Below, piece by piece: positions 52,251-59,608 of a stretch of DNA of 64,000 nucleotides. Source of the stretch: Clostridia bacterium (GTDB taxonomy: Bacteria; Bacillota; Clostridia; Oscillospirales; CAG-382); NCBI GenBank assembly GCA_017436675.1, contig JAFSCS010000020.1, forward strand, positions 1 to 64,000, in the 5' to 3' direction. The notes below the pieces were generated by a model. That model searched no databases, was not told where the DNA came from, and saw nothing but the letters and a program-made list of their open reading frames with translations. Each line of letters opens with the position of its first letter. The stretch's first letter is position 1. The position numbers were made by a program, and so were the translations under genes.

Positions 52251-54041
52251 TTATTGAATTCTTTCAAAATCGCTTGCGCCGTGCTTACAAAGCGGGCAAA
52301 CGAAATCATCGGGAAGCTCCTCTTCGTCGTGTACGTATCCGCATACTGTACATACCCAGCCCTTCTTTCCGTCGGTCACGGGCTTCGGCTTCACGTTGTT
52401 TTGGTAGTAGGTATATGTCATCGTTTCCTTGTCGCTGATGACTCTCGCCTCGGTTATCGAGCAAATGAACATTCCGTGTGTATCGAGATCGACGTATTGC
52501 TCGACCTTCAACGACATAAACGAGTTGATGTGTCTCGGCAAGAACACGAGTCCGTTGTCGGAGCGAAGCGGAGTGTAATCGGCGAACTTGTCAACGTTTC
52601 GTCCGCTGACAAACCCGAACTTCTCGAACACCGCGAACGGTGCACTTTGCGCGAGGCAGTTGATGTTCATTATACCCGTTTGCTTGATAACGTGGTGTGA
52701 ATAGTTGTCCTTATTGATGGTAACGGCGATACGGTTCGGTGTGTTGGTGACCTGAGTTACCGTGTTCACGATCAAGCCGTTGTCCTTTTTGCCGTCGTTG
52801 GACGTTACGACGTAGAGTCCGTATCCGATATTAAAGAGCGCCGTGAGGTCGTTTTTGTTCGCCTTCTCGCCTTGACGCGCGATATAATCGCGGCTCAATT
52901 CAGTTGCAAGAGCATCGAGCTGTTGTGAGCTGTCGGAATTGAGGGCGGACGTTATCTTCACTGTCGTATCGGCAAAGGTGATATTTTTGCTTCCCTCGAG
53001 CATCGATCTCATCACCTTCGCTGCCATCGGCGCCCAGCTTCCGTTCTCAATAAGAGCGACTGTGCGGTTTTGGAAGCTTCTTGCGGTGAGATGGTCGATA
53101 TATTGACGCATAAACGGGAAGATATCTGCGTTGTAGGTCGTCGTTGCCAAAACGAGCTTTCCGTATTTGAACGCATCCGCAACGGCTTGTGCCATATCGC
53201 ATCTTGCGAGGTCGTGTACTACGACGGACGGGCATCCGTTTGATTTGAGCTTTTCCTCAAGCAAGGAAACTGCTTTTTTGGTGTTTCCGTATACCGAGGT
53301 ATATGCGATCACAACACCGTCAGCTTCGACCTGATAGCTCGACCAAGTGTTATAGAGATCCAAATAGTAGCCGAGGTTTTCGGTCAACACGGGGCCGTGG
53401 AGCGGACAGATGATCTCGATATCAAGCGTTGCCGCTTTTTTGAGAAGCGCCTGTACCTGCGCACCGTATTTTCCGACGATACCGATGAAATATCTTCTCG
53501 ATTCGTCGATCCACGGCTCGTCGGCGTCGGTCGTTCCGAATTTTCCAAAGCCGTCAGCGGAGAAAAGCACCTTATCGGCGCTGTCGTAGGTTACGATGAC
53601 CTCGGGCCAATGCACCATCGGAGCTGTCACAAACGTCAACTCGTGGCGTCCGAGCGAAAGTGTGTCGCCCTCGCCGACAACGATACGTCTGTCGGAAAAG
53701 TCGTCGCCGAAGAAGTTCTTCATCATCGCGAACGCCTTCGCCGAGGAAACGACGGTCGCACTCGGGTACGCCTTCAAGAAATTGTATATATTCGCAGAGT
53801 GGTCGGGCTCCATATGTTGTACGACGAGATAGTCGGGCAAGCGTGTGCCGAGTGTATTCTGGATATTGTCGAGCCACTCGTGTGTGAACGCCGCATCGAC
53901 GGTATCCATTATCGCGATCTTCTCGTCGATGATCGCATAGGAGTTGTATGCCATTCCGTTTTTGACCTTATATTGTCCCTCGAACAGCTCTATTTTTCTA
54001 TCGTTGACACCAATATATTTTATATCGTTCGTTATTTTCAT
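52251..54041 (-). CDS. Multidomain flavodiiron protein with flavin reductase and rubredoxin domains
   Basis: 596 aa. Domains in order: metallo-beta-lactamase-like diiron domain (1-250) with all ligands (H76, E78, D80, H81 in QHMEPDHSAN; MVHWPE; SADGFGKF; CPLHGPVL); flavodoxin (~252-395, VVIAYTSVYGNTKKAV); flavin reductase-like (~402-555, INKDNYSHHVIKQTGIMNIN); and C-terminal rubredoxin (~560-596, CTVCGYVHDEEELPDDFVCPLC). It reduces O2 to water or NO to N2O. Having the flavin reductase and rubredoxin fused makes a self-contained electron path. First gene of a four-gene operon. Confidence 0.95.
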   Translation of the reverse strand: MKITNDIKYIGVNDRKIELFEGQYKVKNGMAYNSYAIIDEKIAIMDTVDAAFTHEWLDNIQNTLGTRLPDYLVVQHMEPDHSANIYNFLKAYPSATVVSSAKAFAMMKNFFGDDFSDRRIVVGEGDTLSLGRHELTFVTAPMVHWPEVIVTYDSADKVLFSADGFGKFGTTDADEPWIDESRRYFIGIVGKYGAQVQALLKKAATLDIEIICPLHGPVLTENLGYYLDLYNTWSSYQVEADGVVIAYTSVYGNTKKAVSLLEEKLKSNGCPSVVVHDLARCDMAQAVADAFKYGKLVLATTTYNADIFPFMRQYIDHLTARSFQNRTVALIENGSWAPMAAKVMRSMLEGSKNITFADTTVKITSALNSDSSQQLDALATELSRDYIARQGEKANKNDLTALFNIGYGLYVVTSNDGKKDNGLIVNTVTQVTNTPNRIAVTINKDNYSHHVIKQTGIMNINCLAQSAPFAVFEKFGFVSGRNVDKFADYTPLRSDNGLVFLPRHINSFMSLKVEQYVDLDTHGMFICSITEARVISDKETMTYTYYQNNVKPKPVTDGKKGWVCTVCGYVHDEEELPDDFVCPLCKHGASDFERIQ

Positions 54042-54065
54042 TTTTGCACCTCTTTCACAATATAC

Positions 54066-54094
54066 ATTATACCACTTTTTTTGAAAATTTCAAC
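54066..54094 (-). promoter_or_regulatory. Promoter and dyad operator of the flavodiiron operon
   Basis: Minus strand: TTGAAA-16-TATAAT, 24 bp upstream of the ATG. The -35 region is covered by an odd palindrome (ttgaaa-a-tttcaa on the plus strand, 54081-54093). It resembles the dyad in front of the crp gene (54875-54888), so the Crp/Fnr protein is a candidate regulator. Confidence 0.55.
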
Positions 54095-54100
54095 AAAAAT

Positions 54101-54814
54101 TTATTCAAGAATACGGCCGTCGGTAGAAATCGTTATCACCTGCCACGGAATAAATTTTCCGCTTGCCATCAATGCGCGTTTTACAGCCATTTCAAGCCCA
54201 CTGCAACAGGGTACCTCCATCCTAACCACCTTGACGCTTTTTATATCGTTATTAGCTATTATTGCCGTGAGCTTTTCGGAATAATCGACCATATCGAGCT
54301 TCGGGCATCCGATCAGCGTTATATGGTTTCGAATAAACTCGTTGTGGAAGTTGCCGTATGCAAACGCCGTGCAATCAGCCGCGACGAGCAGGTTCGCTCC
54401 GTCGAAATACGGCGCATTGACAGGCACGAGCTTTATTTGGCAGGGCCATTGGGAAAGCTTGCTCGTCATTGATGATGCTCGCGGTGTGGGTGCATCGTCT
54501 CGCTTGAAGGTCTTCAGCGCGTGACCGGGGCAAGTAAAGCCGCCACCGACTCCGCTCGGACAAGATGAGCCGCTTTTTTGCTTTTTCGCTCTCAGCACTG
54601 CCGCCTCGTCGTATTCGGGTGCTTCGCGCTCCTCGAACGAGATGGCGTCCATCGGGCACGCGGGAAGGCAATCGCCGAGCCCGTCACAATAGTCCTCGCG
54701 AGTCAAGACCGCCTTTCCGCCGACCATCTCGATCGCACCCTCGTGACAAGCTTCCGCACAAGCTCCGCATCCATTACATTTATTTTCATCTATTTTTATT
54801 ATTTTTCTTATCAT
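54101..54814 (-). CDS. Dicluster ferredoxin-domain protein
   Basis: 237 aa. The N-terminal 2x[4Fe-4S] ferredoxin domain is CNGCGACAEACHEGAIEMV plus a second cluster CDGLGDCLPACPMDAI. A 40-residue linker with SSCPSGVGGGFTCPGHA contains two further cysteines. The C-terminal half (QIKLVPVNAPYFDGANLLVAADCTAFAYGNF ... MEVPCCSGLEMAVKRAL) is a conserved module with a CC pair, found after ferredoxins in anaerobes. It is divergent from crp and often accompanies hybrid-cluster/NO stress genes (established pattern in clostridia). Electron transfer to an unknown partner is inferred. Confidence 0.8.
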   Translation of the reverse strand: MIRKIIKIDENKCNGCGACAEACHEGAIEMVGGKAVLTREDYCDGLGDCLPACPMDAISFEEREAPEYDEAAVLRAKKQKSGSSCPSGVGGGFTCPGHALKTFKRDDAPTPRASSMTSKLSQWPCQIKLVPVNAPYFDGANLLVAADCTAFAYGNFHNEFIRNHITLIGCPKLDMVDYSEKLTAIIANNDIKSVKVVRMEVPCCSGLEMAVKRALMASGKFIPWQVITISTDGRILE

Positions 54815-54830
54815 CTTTTTGCCGCCCTTC

Positions 54831-54859
54831 TTGATTTTCTGATGCTATTATAGTATAAT
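54831..54859 (+). promoter_or_regulatory. Promoter of the Crp/Fnr gene
   Basis: Plus-strand TTGATT-17-TATAAT. The start point falls near 54866, just upstream of the dyad at 54875-54888. Confidence 0.55.
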
Positions 54860-54874
54860 CAAATCGAAAAGTAT

Positions 54875-54888
54875 GTTGAATTTTCAAC
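54875..54888. promoter_or_regulatory. Crp/Fnr-type dyad operator
   Basis: GTTGAA-TT-TTCAAC, a perfect 6-bp dyad with a 2-bp centre, lies between the divergent ferredoxin and crp genes. It sits just downstream of the crp start point and at the -35 region of a possible leftward TATACT promoter (54852-54857). The position fits autorepression and control of the ferredoxin gene. Confidence 0.55.
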
Positions 54889-54912
54889 AAAATCGGGGTG
54901 ATTTTTTAAAAA

Positions 54913-55572
54913 ATGAAAAAATTTTTCAACGTTTTGAAAAAATGTCCGCTGTTTTTCAACATTGCCGACAACGATCTCGACAGAATGCTCCATTGTCTCG
55001 GGGCGAAGGTGGTCAGCTTTGACAAAAAGTATTCCGTTTTCACCGAGGGAAGCAGCGCGAAGCATATTGGGATCGTGCTTTCGGGCAAGGTGCAGATGAC
55101 TCGCACCGATTATTACGGAAACAGGAGCATCATATCGAACGCCACGGCAGGCGAGATATTCGGTGAAGCGTTCGCGTGCGCCGAGGTCGGCTCGATACCT
55201 GTCAGCGCGATATCGCTCGAGCCGAGCGAGGTGATGCTGATCGAATGCTCACACATACTCCATACCTGCACCAATAATTGTGGGTTTCACCAGCAGCTTA
55301 TCTTTAATTTGATGAAGGAGCTGGCAACGAAAACGCTCGTTTTCCATCAAAAGCTCGAGATCACCTCGAAGCGAACGACACGCGAAAAGCTGATGACATA
55401 CCTTTCCATCTGCGCAAAGCAGGTCGGAAGCGATTCGTTCGATATCCCCTTCGACCGTCAAGAGCTCGCAGACTATCTCGAGGTCGACAGAAGCGGACTT
55501 TCCGCCGAGATCAGCAAGCTTCGTGCACAGGGAGTTTTGGAAACGACGAAAAAACACTTTGAATTGCTTTGA
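54913..55572 (+). CDS. Crp/Fnr-family transcriptional regulator
   Basis: 219 aa, starting at ATG 54913 behind GGGGTG. Residues ~10-125 are a cyclic-nucleotide-binding-like sensor (GKVQMTRTDYYGNRSIISNATAGEIFGEAFAC). Residues ~145-215 are a winged helix (IPFDRQELADYLEVDRSGLSAEISKLRAQGVL). Five cysteines (C11, C29, C94, C115 and C119 or nearby) could bind a redox cofactor. Next to the redox operon, it is a probable oxygen/NO/peroxide-responsive regulator. Confidence 0.85.
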   Translation: MKKFFNVLKKCPLFFNIADNDLDRMLHCLGAKVVSFDKKYSVFTEGSSAKHIGIVLSGKVQMTRTDYYGNRSIISNATAGEIFGEAFACAEVGSIPVSAISLEPSEVMLIECSHILHTCTNNCGFHQQLIFNLMKELATKTLVFHQKLEITSKRTTREKLMTYLSICAKQVGSDSFDIPFDRQELADYLEVDRSGLSAEISKLRAQGVLETTKKHFELL

Positions 55573-55581
55573 GCTTTTCTC

Positions 55582-55610
55582 TTGTTTTTTTCGTCGATCG
55601 GTGGTAAAAT
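55582..55610 (+). promoter_or_regulatory. Promoter of the DUF2156 gene
   Basis: TTGTTT-17-TAAAAT, 29 bp upstream of ATG 55640. Confidence 0.45.
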
Positions 55611-55639
55611 AGAAGAAATCTTTAATCGCAGGTGACGAT

Positions 55640-56512
55640 ATGCTCAGCTTTAAAAGGATAGAAAAGGAAGATATCCCAATAATTCGTTCTGCGCTGAAGG
55701 GTGACTCCTCCGTTTGCGATCACACGATCGGCGGGATCTTTCTTTGGCGCGGATGGTTCGACACACATTATTGTATTGTCGGAGACACTCTTTTCCTTCG
55801 TGTTCGATATACGGATGACCGTGCGGCGTTCACGTTCGTCGGCGGTGACGCTTTACAGGCATATCTGACCTTGAAGAAATACTGTGAGCAAAGTGGCGAG
55901 AGGCTGATGCTGTATTGCATCACGATCGACGTTATGGAAAAGCTTCGACCTACTTTTCCCGAGCTATGCTTTTCTGCCGAACGAGATATGTTCGACTACA
56001 TCTACGACTTGGGCGATTTCATATCGCTCACGGGCAAAAAATGGAACGGGCAGAGAAACCACATCAACCGATTCAAAAAAACGTATCCCGATCATTCGGT
56101 GAAGGTCATCGAAACGAGCGAGGATATCGAAGCTGTTCGCGGGTTTTTCCTTTTTTTGAAGACGTCGAGGCTAAAGAGCTTTTCCGCTGCATTCGAGGAG
56201 CTCGAGCGCATTGACGAGGCGATGACGATGTTTTCGGAGCTGGGGCTTTGCGGTGCATATATCACCGTTGACGGCAAGGTCGTTGCGGCATCGATCGGCG
56301 AGATAGTCGGTGACGTTCTGTTCTCCCACGTTGAGAAGGCGCTTGTCGAATATACGGGCGTCTATCCGATGATGGCGAACTCGTTCGCATCGCTCTTCGG
56401 AAGCTCTCTTCGCTACCTCAATCGCGAGGAGGACGATGGCGACGAAGGGCTGAGAAGATCGAAGTTATCGTACCACCCTGTCATTTTGAAGGAAAAGTAT
56501 GTCGCGAGATAA
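55640..56512 (+). CDS. DUF2156 (phosphatidylglycerol lysyltransferase C-terminal-like) protein
   Basis: 290 aa. The GNAT-like double domain of DUF2156 is visible: DHTIGGIFLWRGWFDTHYCI, ERDMFDYIYDLGDFISLTGKKWNGQRNHINRFKKTYP (the family's most conserved stretch) and YPMMANSFASLFGSSLRYLNREEDDGDEGLRRSKLSYHP. Family members transfer aminoacyl groups to lipids or have unknown roles. This one lacks the membrane part of MprF, so it is soluble. Confidence 0.8.
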   Translation: MLSFKRIEKEDIPIIRSALKGDSSVCDHTIGGIFLWRGWFDTHYCIVGDTLFLRVRYTDDRAAFTFVGGDALQAYLTLKKYCEQSGERLMLYCITIDVMEKLRPTFPELCFSAERDMFDYIYDLGDFISLTGKKWNGQRNHINRFKKTYPDHSVKVIETSEDIEAVRGFFLFLKTSRLKSFSAAFEELERIDEAMTMFSELGLCGAYITVDGKVVAASIGEIVGDVLFSHVEKALVEYTGVYPMMANSFASLFGSSLRYLNREEDDGDEGLRRSKLSYHPVILKEKYVAR

Positions 56513-56619
56513 AAAATTTTGTGCAAATCGACGATAACAAATTTTCGGTTTTCGCTTCCTTTTTTTGACAAAATATATATAATAGAAAGTAATTATTGAG
56601 ATAATTTTTGGAGATCGCT

Positions 56620-57645
56620 ATGAAAAAGTATTCCGTCGTTCTTATCGGCTGCGGTTACATCGGCCGCCAACATCTTGAGGATATCTATTTTCGTGACAAC
56701 ATCAGGATCGCGGGAGTTGTTGACTTCAACGAAGAGGTTGCAAAGGAAACAGCAACGCTTTACAGAGCTGAAAGCTACGACACAGACTATCTTAACTATT
56801 TGAAGCGTGACGACGTTGATATCGTTATAATCGCTACCTACACGAAAACGCATCTCAATATCCTTCGTGATTGCGTTAAATACGGAAAGCACGTGCTCTG
56901 CGAGAAGCCGCTCGCGTCAACGGTCGAAGACGTCAACGAATTCGAGCGTATTGCGACAGAGGCTGACGTCAAGGTAACGATCGGTCTTATCCTTCGTCAC
57001 AACAAATCGTATCACAAGATATACGAAATGATCCAAAACGATATGATCGGTCACCCGATCGTGTTCCGTCTCGCCCAAAACCAGCACGCACTTAATTGGA
57101 ACAGATTTCTCCATCTTCTCGAGGACACTCCTCCGCTCGTAGACTGCGGTATCCACTATTTCGACCTTATGGAATGGTTCACCGGAAGCGAGGTCGTTGC
57201 CATCAACGGTATGAAGGGACAAGCCGATTACTTGCCCGAAGGAAAGCACAACTACAACATCGCGTCCGTGAAGCTCGCCGACGGCTCGGTCGGTTATTAC
57301 GAGGTCGTTTGGGGCAAGGCTGCGACTGTCGATACGCTCAAGGAGTTCGTTGGTCCGAAGGGACACATCAAGCTCGTTTACAAGGAGCATCGTCTCACTC
57401 ATCACGAGATGGGAGACCTCATCGAGTTCTATGATTCCGAAACGAACGAATACAAGGAGATCAACGTCGACGCGAAATACAAGCCGATGTATGAGCAGCT
57501 CGCTCACCTTATCGATGCGATCGAAAACGACAGCTCGACCGACGAAGAAGTTAAGCACGCGTGCCACGTCAACAGAATGCTCATCGAGGCGTGCAACGCG
57601 CATCCCGATTTCATCCAATATCGCGCCCCTTCCTACAAAGACTAA
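56620..57645 (+). CDS. Gfo/Idh/MocA-family oxidoreductase
   Basis: 341 aa from ATG 56620 (MKKYSVVLIGCGYIGRQHLE) behind GGAG; the longer TTG frame adds four residues. The Rossmann motif GCGYIGRQHLED is followed by KHVLCEKPLASTVEDVNEF (EKP motif) and LVDCGIHYFDLMEWF (GxxxxD/H catalytic region). It is an NAD(P)-dependent sugar dehydrogenase-like enzyme, substrate unknown. The transcript runs into the hairpin repeats at 57656. Confidence 0.9.
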   Translation: MKKYSVVLIGCGYIGRQHLEDIYFRDNIRIAGVVDFNEEVAKETATLYRAESYDTDYLNYLKRDDVDIVIIATYTKTHLNILRDCVKYGKHVLCEKPLASTVEDVNEFERIATEADVKVTIGLILRHNKSYHKIYEMIQNDMIGHPIVFRLAQNQHALNWNRFLHLLEDTPPLVDCGIHYFDLMEWFTGSEVVAINGMKGQADYLPEGKHNYNIASVKLADGSVGYYEVVWGKAATVDTLKEFVGPKGHIKLVYKEHRLTHHEMGDLIEFYDSETNEYKEINVDAKYKPMYEQLAHLIDAIENDSSTDEEVKHACHVNRMLIEACNAHPDFIQYRAPSYKD

Positions 57646-57655
57646 TATCTTTCTC

Positions 57656-57680
57656 ACACCTCAAGCAACGCTTGAGGTGT
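57656..57680. repeat. 25-bp hairpin repeat, left copy
   Basis: A 10-bp stem (acacctcaag with cttgaggtgt) and 5-base loop just after the Gfo/Idh/MocA stop. The same 25 bp, with one mismatch in the loop, returns at 57914-57938, where it is followed by a T-tract. The two copies bracket the left 201-bp element like a target-site duplication or a split terminator. Confidence 0.7.
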
Positions 57681-57681
57681 C

Positions 57682-57882
57682 AGACTGAAGACAAACTCGT
57701 TCTTTACGCCCTTGAAGGAATATAGCTGATAAATACCAAGCTTACTCGATAGAGATAAGCTTGGCTTTTTTATAAGGAATAATTATATTTTTTTATAAGG
57801 GCTTTCACGAAAAACTCGACTGTCTTACCTCTGTAAGCCGACGCTCGTTTTTCGTGAAAAATAACTTCATTTCTCTCAGTCT
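57682..57882. mobile_element. 201-bp inverted-repeat element, left copy
   Basis: This is an inverted copy of 59360-59560, with only scattered differences. Its own ends are AGACTGA ... TCAGTCT. Inside are a strong terminator hairpin pointing right (ccaagctta/taagcttgg followed by cttttttat, about 57736-57772) and a long structured hairpin whose base is tttcacgaaaaac/gtttttcgtgaaa (13 bp, about 57803-57858) with an inner cttac/gtaag stem. No ORF. Confidence 0.75.
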
Positions 57883-57887
57883 TTCTC

Positions 57888-57938
57888 AGTTTGCAGACTT
57901 TGTCTGCAAACTGACACCTCAAGCAACTCTTGAGGTGT
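57888..57938 (+). terminator. Double hairpin before the DUF3343 gene
   Basis: Two adjacent stems: cagtttgcaga with tctgcaaactg (about 57888-57913), then the right copy of the 25-bp hairpin (57914-57938) followed by ttttt. The second looks like the original terminator of the Gfo/Idh/MocA gene. Confidence 0.65.
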
Positions 57939-58007
57939 TTTTCACATTTCGACAAAACCCGCATATTATATTAGAAAAGACAAACCGAAAAAAAGGGGGA
58001 GGAACGC

Positions 58008-58232
58008 TTGATTCTTGTCTTTTCGTCAATAACGTACGCTCTAAAGGCTCGCGACCTGCTTTCACGTGCATCGATAAGCTCGGAGCTGATCAGATCGCCG
58101 CGAGTGCGAGAGATCAGAGGCTGCGGATACGGGCTGAAGCTCCAAAACGACAGCGTCGAGTCGGCAAAAACGATCTGCTCGGCATCGGGGATACGTATCC
58201 TATCAACGCTCGAGGATGTGAAACGAAGGTGA
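58008..58232 (+). CDS. DUF3343 protein (putative Se/S carrier-like)
   Basis: 74 aa from TTG 58008, 5 bp after GGGGGAGG. The start [20 protein letters not shown], the [18 protein letters not shown] stretch with its single conserved Cys, and the length match DUF3343, a small domain associated in clostridia with selenium and sulfur mobilisation. Its TGA overlaps the GTG start of the cysteine desulfurase (GTGA), so the two are coupled. The longer frame covering both genes is an artefact of an open upstream frame. Confidence 0.8.
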   Translation: MILVFSSITYALKARDLLSRASISSELIRSPRVREIRGCGYGLKLQNDSVESAKTICSASGIRILSTLEDVKRR

Positions 58233-59350
58233 GAAGCGATCTGATATATTTTGATAATGCGGCGACCTCGTTTCCGCGGTCGAGACGAGCACTCGACGAG
58301 ATGCGCCGGTTCTACAATTACTGCGGAAACGCGGGGCGAAGCGGTCACTCGCTCTCGATGAATTCGGGAGAGGCGGTATTTGAATGTCGGCGAAAGCTTT
58401 CCGACCACTATGGCTGCGAGACGGAGCGAGTCGTTTTTGTGCCGAGCGCGACCATCGGGCTCAACACCGCGATCCGTTCGCTTGTGAGGGAGGGCTCGAC
58501 CGTTCTGATCAGCGACCTCGAGCACAACGCAGTCCTGCGCCCTCTCGCGTTGATGCATTCGCGCGCTGAGATCAAGCTGAAGACCTTCAAGACCGACCGC
58601 TTCAGCGACCACAAGACGCTCTCTTCGTTCAAAAATGAGCTTTGCGGTGACGTTTCGCTCGTCGTCGTTACTCACGCCTCGAACCTTTTTGGGCAGGTGT
58701 TACCGATCGAGCTGATCGCAAAGGAGGCAAAAGCCGCAGGAGCAAGCGTCATCATTGATGCGGCGCAAAGCGGAGGGTATCTTCACCTCGACGTCGACGA
58801 CGCGGGGCTTGACGCGGTCGTGCTTGCCACCCACAAGGGTATCGGTGCTCCGTTTGGGTGCAGCGTGCTGATGTTCGGCAAGAACGCCTCGCCGAGAGAT
58901 ACTCTTATCGCAGGCGGAACGGGTAGCGCGTCCCTTTCGTCAAATATGCCCGAAGGTCTGCCTGACAGGTTTGAGGCGGGCACGCTTGATGCGCCTGCTA
59001 TAGTTGGTCTTTCATATGCGATGGACGAGGTGGATTACAACGTATACGACGTTTTCTCTCTCGCCGAATACCTTCGCGACGAGCTGAGGATGATGAAGGG
59101 CGTTGAGCTGCACGGTGAAAGCGCTCTCGCGTTACCCGTTATTGCATTCACGAAGGACGGTCTCGACTCCGAGAGTCTCGCCGCCATGCTCAACGAAAGA
59201 GGTGTATGTGCTCGCGGTGGTTACCATTGTGCTCCGCTCGCTCACAGAGCTATCGGAACGATCGAGCACGGCGCAGTTCGGGTCAGCCTTGGAAAGCACA
59301 ACACGCTTGACGAATGCAGAAGATTTATTGATATTCTTAATGCGATATAA
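58229..59350 (+). CDS. Cysteine desulfurase / class V aminotransferase
   Basis: 373 aa from GTG 58229 ([20 protein letters not shown]). The PLP-lysine is in [14 protein letters not shown] (HKG). Also visible are the [14 protein letters not shown] block (PLP-binding Asp), [33 protein letters not shown], and the C-terminal [20 protein letters not shown] (catalytic Cys in the GGYHCAP loop). This is the clostridial 'cysteine desulfurase family protein' that often accompanies DUF3343. It probably delivers sulfur or selenium from Cys/Sec to the carrier encoded just upstream. Both genes lie between the two inverted 201-bp elements. Confidence 0.85.
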   Translation: MRSDLIYFDNAATSFPRSRRALDEMRRFYNYCGNAGRSGHSLSMNSGEAVFECRRKLSDHYGCETERVVFVPSATIGLNTAIRSLVREGSTVLISDLEHNAVLRPLALMHSRAEIKLKTFKTDRFSDHKTLSSFKNELCGDVSLVVVTHASNLFGQVLPIELIAKEAKAAGASVIIDAAQSGGYLHLDVDDAGLDAVVLATHKGIGAPFGCSVLMFGKNASPRDTLIAGGTGSASLSSNMPEGLPDRFEAGTLDAPAIVGLSYAMDEVDYNVYDVFSLAEYLRDELRMMKGVELHGESALALPVIAFTKDGLDSESLAAMLNERGVCARGGYHCAPLAHRAIGTIEHGAVRVSLGKHNTLDECRRFIDILNAI

Positions 59351-59359
59351 AAAAGAGGC

Positions 59360-59560
59360 AGGCTGAGACAAATGAAGTTATTTTTCACGAAAAACGAGCG
59401 TCGGCTTACAAAGGTAAGGTAGTCGAGTTTTTCGTGAAAGCCCTTATAAAAAAATATAATTATTCCTTATAAAAAAGCCAAGCTTATCTCTATCGAGTAA
59501 GCTTGGTTTTTATCAGTTATATTCTTTCAAGGGCGTAAAGAACGAATTTGTCTTCAGCCT
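59360..59560. mobile_element. 201-bp inverted-repeat element, right copy
   Basis: Same length as and inverted to 57682-57882. Its ends are AGGCTGA ... TCAGCCT, differing from the left copy at one position on each side such that the ends still pair. In this orientation the internal ccaagctta/taagcttgg terminator points left, toward the end of the two solute-binding protein genes. Confidence 0.75.
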
Positions 59561-59561
59561 G

Positions 59562-59596
59562 AGAGCTTGTATGGTCTCCATACAAGCTCTTTCTAT
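59562..59596 (+). terminator. Hairpin with plus-strand T-tract
   Basis: A 13-bp stem (agagcttgtatgg with ccatacaagctct), loop tct, then ttctatttttt on the plus strand. It probably ends the DUF3343/cysteine desulfurase transcript after it crosses the right element. Confidence 0.7.
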
Positions 59597-59608
59597 TTTT
59601 TAATTAAA

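Noticed and set aside
57854-59350. A single 498-residue fusion protein containing an N-terminal extension on the cysteine desulfurase
   Set aside because: The extension is the wrong frame of the inverted-repeat element and of the DUF3343 gene. DUF3343 has its own ribosome binding site and a GTGA overlap with the true GTG start at 58229.
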